64,000 nucleotides of DNA from the NCBI GenBank assembly GCA_019454045.1, contig SKCR01038131.1, positions 59,269 to 123,268 on the forward strand. The letters are read 5' to 3'. A program made the position numbers and the translations under genes. A model generated the notes under the pieces. It was not told where the DNA came from, did no database searches, and saw only the letters and a list, made by a program, of their open reading frames with translations. Shown one piece after another: positions 43,887-55,272 of the stretch. Origin of the DNA: Zanthoxylum bungeanum (Eukaryota > Streptophyta > Magnoliopsida > Sapindales > Rutaceae). Positions within the stretch are counted from its first letter, which is position 1. Each line of letters begins with the position of its first letter.

Positions 43887-46310
43887 AGATCTAAGTTTGA
43901 TTTGAATTTCTAGGGTTCATGACTTTAAATTTGGGATTTTTGGCTTGGAGCTTGATTTGCCTAAATTGTTGGTTGGGATATGTTTATATGATGTTCAATT
44001 AGATTTGTGCATTGTTGGAATTGTGATAAATTGATTAGATTAATTTTCCCCAATTTGTATGCCTTGGCCGAATACATGACTTAGAGAGCTCATGGTGATT
44101 TTTTGAATTTTAACAATTGGATGTGTTAAATGGCATGAAATGAATCTTAGATGTTGATTTAATTAGATTGAAATCAAATTAAATGATTTTTGTATGCCTT
44201 TGCCGTGAGCCATGATGCATGTTATAAGATTGATTTTGCTTCAATTTGTGTTGGACATGAATTGGAAATGTAGAGCATGATTAATTGAATTAATTAGTGT
44301 TTTGGAAGCATTAGATTAATTAATTAATTATGGTAATTACACTTGAATTGAATTAATTTGTAATTTGGAATAATGAGTTAATTTAATTTATTGTATTTGG
44401 GCTTAATGGGCTTGGTTGGGCCAAGTTTGGGCCTAAAACCATTTCCATAAAGTCCAAATATGATAATTGGGCCTTTAAAATTTTAATTGGGCCTAATGGG
44501 CCTAAATTGATTTTTGGCATAGGGTGATTCCTAATTAGGCCTTGGCTTCTTGGTTTTGACCCATAATTGCCAAAGCCCATGCCTTAAGAATTAATTGAAA
44601 GCCCATTGGGCTTTAATTGAATAGTATTGGATACTAATTAGGCCTTTGAGACCCATAAAGATTGGATTTGGAATCCAAGTCTAAAAGGCACTATTGAAAG
44701 TGTAATTATTTAATTTGGAATTAACTATTAATTAGTATTGCATACAATTTAAATTGGATTTAAAATTGTAGTTTGATCTAATTCAAGAATACTTACTATG
44801 AGTATTTATTCTTAAACGAGTTGGACTCGCGCAAATCAAATCGTTGTTTGAAGATTGGATGGTAACTAATTAAAAATTAATTAATTGGATTAGATTGATT
44901 GATAACATGCTTTGTGTGAATACTTGGAAGTATGTATGAATAATGTATATCAGAGGGATATTAGATGGGTGAGGGCAATTTTAGAAATTATTGTAATAAA
45001 TTTAGAATTTATTAAATTGGACCTGCATGTCCAGCTTATTACCTCTTTTCTCATTGTATTTCTATTCTCACCAATTCCCCTCAATGTTAATGAGGTTTCT
45101 TTAGAAGTATTACGTAATTGGGTAGAAGTATGAATAGTGCTAGTGAGAGAGAGGAAAATGAGAGATTTGTTCTAGGAACAATTTGTTGTATATCCATCCG
45201 CATATCATTATTAATTTTATCGCGCCTTATTATGCTTTTAGAATGCATGCTTAAGGGTGTATGATGAGACCTGATTAAAGATAATAAATTGGTTGCCAAA
45301 TCGCGACAAAAACCCTCATTTTATATTAAGCGTTTTTCCTTCCATTGAGTGATTCTCTCTCAAGATCCAAGATTGGCATTGGTTTGTTGGCCAAAGTCAA
45401 GACCTTTGTCCATCGCGGATGTGTTTGAATCATGAAGGCTTTGTTCCATATCGTACGCCTTGGGCAAGTTGTGATTTGTTGGCCAAAGTCAAGGTCACTT
45501 CTTGTTCATCGGCCTCGATTACGAAGCTTTCCCACAGTCAATTGGTCACGCTTAACTAGAATCATTAAGATTGTTGAGCCAAAGCCAAGGCTTAGTTGAT
45601 TTAGAGGAAAAATGTTAGGCAATCTATTGGATATATTGGCATATATTGGATATATGTTTCGGACTTGGAGGTCCACCTACTGGATCTAGGAATTGGATGG
45701 GATCCAATTGATCTTAGAGATCTACCTAGTTAAGTTTCATACAACTTGTTGGCCAAAGTCAAGGTTGTGTGTTATTTAACGGGATCCTAGCCCATTAGAA
45801 AACTAGATTTCCCGAGTACTCCACAGAGGGTTAGAGGCTCGCCAAAAAATAGTGGGAGGCAAGTGTTAAATTTGTAATTTCGTTTAGATACTTGCCAATA
45901 CGCGCTCATTTCATTTTTCGTCATTAATTATTTAAATATAAATATATTAGTTGGACTAATATTCAATTGTTATTTTAATTGAACAGTTGGACTGTATTCA
46001 AACTACTTCATTTATAGTTGGTTATATAATTGGATTATAGTAATCAATACATTTGAAAATAACCAATCAATAGTAATTGATTATATAGTTAGACTATCGA
46101 AATCATTATATTCGATTGTACCCGAAATCGTTGATTGGATAGTTTGACTACTAGAATCAAGATAAATGAAATATTAGCGTTTAAAACACAATCCTGGGTG
46201 AAAATGTCTTTAAGCGGCTTCAATTTTCGAATTGGGAAATGAATCTAAGGATAGTCCTGGGAGATGAGAATTTAATCTATTTGATAGAGCGACCTCTCGG
46301 GCCTAAGCCC
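43887..46310 (+). other. Leader region of E7
   Basis: AT-rich with GGGCC-rich words at 44395-44530, three exact TTGTTGGCCAAAGTCAAG motifs at 45384, 45476 and 45746, and AGTTGGACTA repeats at 45945-46150. No sense ORF. Spacing of the 18-bp motifs (about 91 and 270 bp) is the same as in E3 and E4. Confidence 0.6.
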
Positions 46311-47705
46311 AGGAGTTGAGCAAATAGTAGAGCATGAGCTTTGGAAGACTCATCGTGATGAAAACTTTAGTGCTCAATCATTTATGCTTGCCGCAAAGAC
46401 TCCTTAATTTCTTCGTCAGAACTAAGGATTAGATCCTTATAGTATGATATTGAAATTGAAGGATCTTCATAGATATATTCTTAGATCTTAGAAGTACTTA
46501 TTGCAAAAGAAAACTCTTGGAGAGTTAATGGCTATGCTCAAGGAGACAGAGCCAGATCTTGCAAAAGGGCAAGAAGCGCAAGACGCATCTTACTCCTACA
46601 TCCCAGAAGGTCTAGGCTTGGCCGAAGACTTCTAGGGATGTGAAAAGGGGCAAAGGCAAAATCGTCACAGTCTTCTGGGAAGACAAAAGACATATCCCAA
46701 GATGTCTGCCTAAACTGTGGCAAACGGGGTCACTGGAAGCGTGACTACCGTATGGACAAGGCAGAAATGAAGGAAGTGAAGGTGGGACAAGGTTCCGGCT
46801 TCAAGTATGTTTGTTATAAACATGTCCACTGTTGGTTTTAAAATTGGATTTTAGATACTGGATGTGGTACATAAATATATGTACTGATATGCGGGATCTA
46901 CTGATAAGCAGGAGACTGGCTTCAGATGAGATCGAACTGCGAGTCGGAAACAGGACATGAATCGGTGAAAGCTTGGCTTTCATTAAAATTCTCCATAAAA
47001 TACTTGGGAGAGACAATCTTTATTCCAGGAATAAAGATCTACTGGGATAGATCTAAAAGTTGTTGGCACTCTCCGAGAACCTGTACATTGAAAAACATGT
47101 ACATGACCTGATGTCTCATATGCTTTGAGCATATGGAGTCACTATCAGGCCGATCCAGGTGATGGTCACTGGATTGATGTAAAGAACATCCTTGAGTATC
47201 TTGGACGAACTAAGGATGCTTTTTGAAATATGGGGAAATGAGAACTTGAGGTGACTGGGTTCACCGCTGTAAGTTTCCAAATCGATAAAAATGACTGTAA
47301 GTCGCAATAAGGGTACTATTTAGTTTGAATAACAGAATAGTGAGCTGTAAATCTTCCAAGCAATATACTGTTGCCGAATAAATAACAAAAGCGGAACATT
47401 GCTGCAGCTGAGGCAGCAATAGAAGCATTTTGGATCTATATAATCCTAATTGGATTAGGAGTAGTTCTGTTAGTAGCTGAGCTAGGCTACAACACAGGCT
47501 AAGGAACCACGGTCTCATCAATGATCCAAGTATATACTTCGACTATTTCATCTGATTCGTCATATCATACATCATGGCGATGTGATGATCGAATAAAATG
47601 ATCAGATGATAACCTTGCAAATTCGCTGACGAAAGATGTTTCTCAGCAGAAGTTTGAGCGACCTGTACATACTTCAGGAGTATGACACTTGAGTGATTGG
47701 ATATA
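46311..47705 (+). pseudogene. E7 gag end and protease joined to RT/RNase H end
   Basis: Gag pieces around 46325-46600; a zinc knuckle CLNCGKRGHWKRDY at about 46710-46750, with the last Cys replaced by Tyr; protease motif WILDTGCGT near 46845-46872. A deletion near 46960 then joins directly to the end of reverse transcriptase (YLGETIFIPGIKIYWDRSK, 47000-47060), the WIDVKNILEYLGRTKDA segment near 47170-47220 and RNase H ending with DDNLANSLTK near 47610-47640. Pre-integrase, integrase and RT catalytic parts are absent. Stops are frequent. Confidence 0.8.
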
Positions 47706-47720
47706 GGCCAAGTGGAAGAT
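47706..47720 (+). promoter_or_regulatory. E7 polypurine tract
   Basis: GGCCAAGTGGAAGAT directly before TGTTGGAC. Confidence 0.8.
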
Positions 47721-49739
47721 TGTTGGACAATTATGACCCATAGCATCACTATTTGTACATAACATGGTATTGTTGTACAAATTAACTATGTGACAAAGGA
47801 AATTGCTCTTTTATCATTTGTAATTGGATTACCGGGATATATAAATGATAAAAGTCCATATGATTAGTACCAGATTAATAAGATATGAGACAATATTAAT
47901 CCACTAAGGTTTAATCATTAAATATCCCTAGTCGTAGTATTATCGAGACTGGACATCGATAATGCGGAATAGACTAGTATTGCACTTGTGCGCATTATGG
48001 ATGCATAATGGCATAGTTCTCATATATTTGGGTATTGGATACTCATGCAAGTGTAATAAGAGGTTCTGTTTACCGATGATACGGAAACAGCTTCACTCTG
48101 GATAGACCCCTCGGAATCCCATTGGTAGTATGATTATGTGTTTATGGGAATCCGAATCAGGGTAGGTGTATTTGGTCTTAACTTGAGACTTGCATCGCTA
48201 ATACTTACGACAATCAGTATACTTTGGTTTTGGTCGTCCGGCGCTTTAACAGGTTCTGTGTACGCCTCTTCTGGGTATACTTAGAATCGTAGTGTATTGG
48301 ATGTGATGTCAAGATGGAAATATCACTTCAGTCATATGGAGATGATGTTCACGCAGGATACGGAACTGGTACTCTTGTATGTTGCAACTATCGGGATAAT
48401 ATGGCAAGGTCATGATTATCCGATTATAGAGACTAGTTACCAAAGATCCGATATATGCTTCGTACGGGGCAGACACAATTCCAGCCTCATGCCTAGTATG
48501 TGAAATTCGATACTGGATCGTAATACGCAATACTACGTATACTACACCTGACAAAGATTACATATTCCTTTAAAGAATATTTCTGGAGAATTGGGTAGGC
48601 ACGGTGTTTTGCTAGAGCCAACCATGTCTTGTAAATCGGTGAGAACGTGGTATCGGGTATGCACGTATTCGGAAAGTCCGATGAACATATTTACTGCCAA
48701 TATATCCAGGGATCTCTTGGGTCGCCTCCCAAAGATTCACCGATGATGTTTGACTCAAACAGAATTAATCTGGGATTAATTATGAGAGAGAAAATTAATC
48801 TGGGATTAATTACAGCAATAAATTAATCTTGGATTAATTAAAAGAGAAAGAATTAATCTGGGATTAATTGCGTCGAGAATTTATCTGGGATTAAATTCGT
48901 CGAGAAGAGAGAACGTGATTAATTTAGAATTAATCGGTAAAGTAAATTTAATAGTGAAATTAGATTTTACTATTTAATTTATTTAAATTGGGCTAAAATA
49001 ATATATTAGACATATTAAATGAAATCAAATTTCAAAGCGGAATTAAATTGGATTTTAATTCTAGCGAACGAATTAATTTAGAATTAATTCGTAAGCGACT
49101 TACGTAATAATATTGCGAGGCATTATTATTTAATTAAATTGATTTAATTAAGTCGCAACGACAAATTCGTTTAATTCAGAATTAAACGAACCCGAGCCCG
49201 AGCGAAGTTGTGTGTTAAGTGAGCCGACTTAAATTTGGAATTTCAAAGTGGTGGGACCCACTTTACTTACATCACATGTTAGACATGTGAAGGAAGTGGT
49301 TAGGCTTAAATTCATGAGTTTGATTTGTTGAAAAAAAGCATGGCTTTACTTATAACACACTCAAACTTATTCCAACACTCAACCTTACTATATATTTATT
49401 TGGTCAACTTTGGAAGTGCTAGAGTTCATTATTCACAGCAACCAAACTTTCTCTTCTCTCCTTACTCTCTCATCGCTGATTGTCTCATAACCTTGGAGGG
49501 AAAATTTTGTTCTTCAAAATTTGTAAATGCTAGCACATTTGGAGTTAAATAAGGTGATAGGGAGACTCACCCAAGAGTTTGGAACTCGATCTCAAGCTCC
49601 GAAGCTTCCAACACATCCAACAAAGAAGGAAAAAGTTTTGAACTCAATCCAATCAATGTGAGTATTCCGCAACTCCCTTTAATTAATTCACACACAAATC
49701 ACTCTTAGACGATCTTGGCATGTTCTATGAACACTTACA
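47721..49739 (+). mobile_element. E7 3' LTR
   Basis: 2019 bp, TGTTGGACAATTATGACCC to AACACTTACA, followed by the duplication TGTTT. Confidence 0.92.
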
Positions 49740-49825
49740 TGTTTTACTTTCGGCAATGGCAGGTTTACTTTCGGCAGTGGCATGTTTTACTTTCGGCAGT
49801 GACATGTTTTTCTTTCAGCAGAGAT
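49740..49825 (+). repeat. TTTACTTTCGGCAGTGGCATG tandem repeat
   Basis: Three to four units of about 23-26 bp (GCAGTGGCATGTTTTACTTTCG and variants). Joining 41854 to 49745 restores the first unit, showing that E7 inserted inside this array. Confidence 0.8.
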
Positions 49826-50240
49826 AGGCTCATGTGGCTGAAGTCACGTGGATGGTGGAACAATGTAATTTTCCTTAGTATATAAAGAGGTTGAGAACAT
49901 TTTTATAAGGGTTGGCTAATTTATTTCAAGGCACTACTTGTAAGAAACAGTGAGAAAACACTAGCTCAGTTATACCCGATCACCTGTAAAAAGAGGTCGG
50001 CTAAGCCCGACAACGTATAAAAATAATTTCTTTATTTGCTCTTGTGGACTTAGGTTGGATCCATTTCGCCAAATCACGTAAATATTTTGTTGATCTTTGT
50101 GTTTGTTCTCATTTTCTGCTAAGTTTCTTTTGGTTCCTAACAAACCAAATAAATTCACAGTTGGGGGAAGATTGTTCGAGGAGCGAATTTCCGGATTTGT
50201 CCCTGGAACGAAAATCAGCCGTCAACAAGAATGTTTGAGT
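49826..50240 (+). mobile_element. Gypsy-type LTR fragment, right part
   Basis: Continuation of 41390-41849. TATA box AGTATATAAAGAGG near 49878, a GTCGGCTAAGCCCGAC inverted repeat near 49998-50012, the TTGTGGACTTAGGTTGG...CGCCAAATCACGTAAAT stretch and an AACGAAAATCAGCCGTCAAC end. It resembles 40675-41085. No coding domains. Confidence 0.55.
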
Positions 50241-50507
50241 CTTTTTTTTAATTATATCTTCACCCAAATTAAATATAATTCATAAAATTTGAATATGTAA
50301 TATCTTATTTTGACGGTAAAAATTAAGTGAACTAATTACTATTAGGGGATTGGTTGAATACTAGTCGTATACATAATCCTTAACTTCAACAAAATAAAGA
50401 AAAAAGAAATTCAAAACAACAATATTATTGTAATTATTACGGATTACATAATTTCTGTGATCACAGACCACAGTAAAGTACTGAAGCCGTCTACAGAGGT
50501 TAAAATA

Positions 50508-51004
50508 GAGAAATGATAGTCAGACTCAATTTTACACTCACAGACTTACCGAAAGCAGAAATGGCTGCGTTTTGAGAAAAAAATTAAAAAACAAGAATGA
50601 ACTTAGTTGAGTTGCCAAACACCATTTCACAAATATTAACCCTAATCCCCAAATCAATTCAAATTCTTCAGACAAACAAAATCAACCCCACCAATTCGTC
50701 CTCCATACTAACGGCAACCCTGCTCACCAATTCGTCCTCCAACGTCGCCGACGACCAAGTGCGACGTCATCTCAGGCAAGTTCTTGTATTCGAATCGCCC
50801 CTGCTCTGGATTTCGTGTTTTGCTTTTGTTGCTGCTGAATTCGTCCCCTGCTCTTGTTTGGTTTGACAAAATGTTTATATAAATTTATATATATTTTTCT
50901 TGTATTTTGGTGAATTATACAGAACCCGCAATACAGAACCTGCTCTTGTTTTGTTGCTCTTGAAATCGCCCCATAGAGGATTAATTTGTTGGGTAATTTT
51001 ATTG
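50508..51004 (+). repeat. MULE1 left terminal inverted repeat
   Basis: 497 bp, matching the reverse complement of 53103-53599 with few differences. It contains an 89-codon ORF (50597-50866) starting MNLVELPNTISQ that is also open in the right arm, and a GC-AG type donor-like AG/GCAAGT near 50775. The ORF may be 5' untranslated exon material of the transposase gene. Confidence 0.9.
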
Positions 51005-51364
51005 CCCTTGAAATCTCCCCCTGGAGGATTAAGATAATGGTTTATTAAATTAGAAACTAATTAATTAATTATTAATTTTAATTAAAGTGTCAGTTACACT
51101 GTAACTTAGGTGACTTTTTACAAAGTAATGGAGTTTGATTTTCACTTTTTTTTCGTATGTGGTAGTTGTGTTGGGGGATGCTACTTTTCAAGGAGTTTAT
51201 ATTTGTTGTAATTGTAATTCATTATCTGGTTGAATTTTGTTTGTTTTTTTTAGTCCACTACCATCCAGTCTACTGCAATGATGTTGAATTAAATTTGCAA
51301 AACTGTGTAATAAATGTGTATTTTTTTCATACAGGCTTCATCCATAATTTGGGAGTGATAGACA

Positions 51365-53080
51365 ATGGAAAATTTAGAATTGGACAGTGAATTCAAACAG
51401 GATGACGGTGTAGATGTTCACATTAATGAAATTGATGATAATCACGATGATGATCCAAAGACAGATATGGTTTTTGATAATGCTGATAAGATGTTTAATT
51501 TTTACAAAGAATATGGTAAACGAAAGGGGTTTCCAGTAATGCGGAGAAGTAGTAGAAAGGGAGGTGATGAGAATGTTAGGTATGTGACATTTGCTTGTGG
51601 GAGAAGCGGCTTTTCAAAAACGACATCCAGTAATATTTTAAGGCCCCAACCTTTATCAAAAATTGGTTGCAATGCTAAAATTTGTGGATGTGTAGATGAA
51701 GTTAGAAAATGGAGGGTTCGAACATTAGTTCTCGAGCACAACCATGAATTATTATCTCCATCGAAGTCGAAGTATTTCAGATGTAACCGTAGCATCAATG
51801 AACATGCAAAAAGGAAACTTGAGATAAATGATAGAGCTGGAATAAAAGTTGCCCAAAGTAGCAATTCTCTTGTTATTGAAGCTGGTGGGCATGAAAATAT
51901 TACATTCACGACAAGATATTGTAGAAATCATGTTGACAAACAAAGAACATTACGGCTTGGCGAAGGAGATGTTGTTGCTTTACAAAACTACTTGATGAAA
52001 ATGCAAGCATAAGACAATAGGTTTTACTTTAGCTTCAACTTGGATGATGAAGGTCGATTAAAAAATATTTTTTGGGCTGATCCAAGGAGTAGGGCTGCCT
52101 ACAAATCTTTTGGTGATGTTGTTACATTTGACACCACATATCTAACAAATAAGTATGACATGCCATTTGCCCCATTTGTGGGAGTTAATCATCATGGTCA
52201 TTCTATATTGTTAGGATGTGGATTGATTTCACATGAGGACACTGAAACTTTTACCTGGTTATTTAGGACAAGACTATCTTGCATGTCGAATGTTGCATCT
52301 ATTGGAATCATTACTGACTAAGACAAGACAATGAAAAAGGCGATTGAGATTGTTTTTCCTACTACTCGACATCGGTGGTGTTTGTGGCATATACTGAAGA
52401 AAGTTTCTGAAAAATTAGGATGTTATACGGAATATAATGCAATCACTCAGTTATTACATTCCGTTGTTTATGATTCACAATGTGTTGCTTAATTTGAGGA
52501 AACTTGGCATTATATGCTTGTTCAATATGATTTGGGCGGTAATGAATGGCTTACTGGGTTATATCAGGACAAACATCATTGGGTTCCGTGTTTTCTAAAG
52601 AATAGTTTTTAGGCAGGCATGTCAACCACTCAACGTAGTGAAAGTATGAATGCCTTCTTTGATGGGTATGTTAACTCAAAAACAACATTGAAACAATTTG
52701 TTGAGCAGTATAACCATGCTTTGCGGAGTAAAGTTGAAAAAGAAGTAAGAGAATATATGAAATCACTTTCACAGCAACTTCCTTGTGTAACAAAATACAA
52801 GATGAAGCAACAAATACAGGAAGTTTATACCATTTCAAAGTTCAAGGAATTTCAGCAAGAGTTAATTAGAAAGATGTATTGTGAAGTTGTCAATTCAATG
52901 GGATCAGAACATGTAGTAAGAGAAGATGTGAAAGTTGGTAAGGGGAAAAAAGAACTTTCTTTAAAGTTTACTTTGAAAATGAGAAAGGAGAAATTACTTG
53001 TAGTTGCTCAAGGTTTCAGTTTAGAGGAATTCTCTGCAGGTATGCTATTACAACCATGATTCGTAATGACGTAGAAGTAT
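51365..53080 (+). pseudogene. FAR1-like MULE transposase (MULE1 copy)
   Basis: A candidate 3' splice site (TTTTTTTCATACAG, about 51334) precedes the ATG, implying an intron in the 5' leader. Domains in order: FAR1/WRKY-GCM zinc-binding domain (FYKEYGKRKGFPV, FACGRSG, GCNAKICGC, LEHNHEL); MULE transposase core with catalytic-type Asp in FDTTYLTNKYD and IITD, then RHRWCLWHILKK; TQRSESMNAFFDGY; and SWIM zinc finger CSCSRFQFRGILCRY (last His changed to Tyr). Stops lie at about 52010, 52319, 52490 and 52610, with a frameshift near 52985 before SWIM. Related host genes (FHY3/FAR1) are transcription factors, but flanking inverted repeats mark this as a transposase. Confidence 0.9.
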
Positions 53081-53102
53081 TGCGGGTTCTGTATAATTAC
53101 AA

Positions 53103-53599
53103 CAATAAAATTACCCAACAAATTAATCCTCTAGGGGGCGATTTCAAGAGCAACAAAACAAGAGCAGGTTCTGTATTGCGGGTTCTGTATAATTCACCAA
53201 AATACACAAAAAAATATATATAAATTTATATAAACATTTTGTCAAACCAAACAAGAGCAGGGGACGAATTCAACAGCAACAAAAGCAAAACACGAAATCC
53301 AGAGCATGGGCGATTCGAATACAAGAACTTGCCTGAGATGACGTGGCACTTGGTCGCCGGCGACGTTGGAGGACAAATTGGTGAGCATGGTTGCCGTTAG
53401 TATGGAGGACGAATTGGTGGGGTTGATTTTGTTTGTCCGAAGAATTCGAATTGATTTGGGGATTAGGGTTAATATTTGTGAAATGGTGTTTGGCAACTCA
53501 ACTAAGTTCATTCTTGTTTTTTAATTTTTTCTCAAAACGCAGCCATTTCTGCGTTCGGTAAGTCTGTGAGTGTAAAATTGAGTCTGATTATCATTTCTC
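53103..53599 (-). repeat. MULE1 right terminal inverted repeat
   Basis: 497 bp, inverted copy of 50508-51004, ending ATCATTTCTC at 53599. A duplicate TGCGGGTTCTGTATAATT lies at its inner edge (53081 and 53176), suggesting a local rearrangement that cut the transposase gene. Confidence 0.9.
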
Positions 53600-53608
53600 G
53601 TTAAAATA

Positions 53609-54476
53609 ATTAAATTTACCAAAAATAATAATAATTAAAAAATGCAAACGGAAACGCCACGGTGTTGAGCTGAACAGGTGGAATTAAGCTTTGACACGTG
53701 AGTTATGCCTTTGCTGTTGACAATACATCTGAGGCAAACAACACCCCCGCATGTGAATGCCACGTGAACGGAGCCAACCGACATACTTTTATATGGAATG
53801 TCCAAATTACCCCTTTTTTTTTTTTTTTTTTTTTGACTTTCAAGTTTCAAGTTTCAAGTTTCAATTTATTTATTTTTATTTTTTCTTTGTCAAGAAGCAA
53901 GATCAGATTTTTGAAGTCTAAAGTTACCTTATATTAAAAGAAAATTACTCCAGTCAAACTCAGCTTGATTATTTTTCCTTAAAAATCTTGAGATTTCTTA
54001 TTTAGGAAAAAAAATAATAACAATAATACCATCAACCAATGATTTTAGGCTTTTTAAAAGCTAGAAAAATTTTACTTTATTTTTAAGAGACCCAATGTAA
54101 AAATGTGTTTTTCACACAAGGAAAATTGCAAACTGATAAGATAGTCGGAAAAGAATATCAGTTGCCATATTTCATTGGTTCCTAAAGGACGTGACTTAGT
54201 GATGTAGGATTCAAGATCTTATATTGAGGTCCTAAATTCAATTTCAGAGAGTGTATTTTTTTATAAAACCCTGAGATAATCAAGGTTTTATATGTTCTGC
54301 TTAAGCTCGAAAAAAATGATTTGGCAGCGGAATTTCTAACGATTTCAAAAAAAAAAAACAAAAATTATCCCATTGAATTTAATTTTACATAAAAAAATTT
54401 ATTTTTATTTTTATTTTATTTCAACAAATTTTTTTATATGTCTAACAAAATTTCTGATTTGTTACCATTTTTTTTA
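53609..54476. other. Intergenic DNA between the two MULEs
   Basis: No gene seen. It holds a T tract of about 20 bp (53813-53834), four tandem CAAGTTT units (53841-53865) and A/T-rich runs. Confidence 0.6.
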
Positions 54477-55272
54477 GAGAAATGATATATATACTGCCAA
54501 ATATACTTACTTATCTCCCGAACGACAACAGAAGCTGCCGTTTAGAATTAAAAATTGTTATCCCAGCTTTGTTCTGCTTCATCGCCAAACACCCCTCAAA
54601 TTGAACAAACATAATTTTGCCCTTCCTTGCTCCAGCAGGGGTGTTTGAATCATTTCAACCCTTCGTCTCTCTGCAGCTCGTGTCCAAATCGTCGGAACAA
54701 AGAATTTCAATTTGGACAAAGAACAAGCTCACGTCGATCCCGTCGGAACAAGCTCAATTTGGACAAAGAATAATTGAAACCAGTAAGTTCTAGGGTTTCA
54801 TTTTTACCGAATTTCAATTTGGATCAACTTATTGAAATTTTGCTTATAAAATAAAATCATTCACTTGTTATAATTGATTTTGTTGAAATTGAACTTTCAA
54901 CACAGGCTGCATTTTCCCCCCTTCCTTTTCTTTTATCCAATAAATTAAACCTCGAATGCTTACGAATTAGATACGATTTAATTACTGATTATTAATTTCG
55001 GAACGAAAAACTCTTACATTTCATAGGTATATATCATATTGTGTTATCAAGAAATGTGATGGCGTGTTGGATGACTAAGTAATGATCGGTAATGCTAGTT
55101 CAACATGAAGTAGTTCTGAATTCAATTATGGTTCTGTGTTTATTTTTGGTTTTTTCATTTGTGGTTCTATTTGGCCATTTTTGATTTAGTTTCAATTCAA
55201 TTTGCAAAACTGTGAAATATATGTGTCTTTTTTTTTATACAGGTTTCATCCATAATTTAGGGGTGACAGACA

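Larger units (their letters stand above)
41855..49739 (+). mobile_element. E7: copia element, complete structure, gutted pol
   Basis: 7.9-kb plus-strand element with target duplication TGTTT at 41850-41854 and 49740-49744. LTRs of 2020 and 2019 bp differ by about 2% over the stretch compared by eye. Primer site at 43876, polypurine tract at 47706-47720. Same family as E3-E5. Pre-integrase, integrase and most reverse transcriptase are deleted, so it could only have moved using enzymes from another copy if the deletion preceded insertion. Confidence 0.92.
50508..53599 (+). mobile_element. MULE1: Mutator-like element with FAR1-type transposase
   Basis: 3092-bp DNA transposon with 497-bp terminal inverted repeats (50508-51004 and 53103-53599) that begin GAGAAATGATA(A/G)TCAGACTC and a perfect 9-bp target duplication. 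It carries one transposase pseudogene (51365-53080). The right repeat starts only about 30 bp after the SWIM region, so the transposase C-terminus found in MULE2 has been lost. Non-autonomous by stops and truncation, although the ends look intact. Confidence 0.93.
50499..53608 (+). repeat. 9-bp target duplication of MULE1 (GTTAAAATA)
   Basis: GTTAAAATA at 50499-50507 and again at 53600-53608, directly flanking the inverted repeats. Nine-base duplications are characteristic of Mutator-like elements. Confidence 0.93.

Noticed and set aside
51365..53080. Host FHY3/FAR1 transcription factor gene
   Set aside because: It is flanked by 497-bp inverted repeats and a 9-bp target duplication and has several stops, so it is the MULE's own transposase pseudogene.
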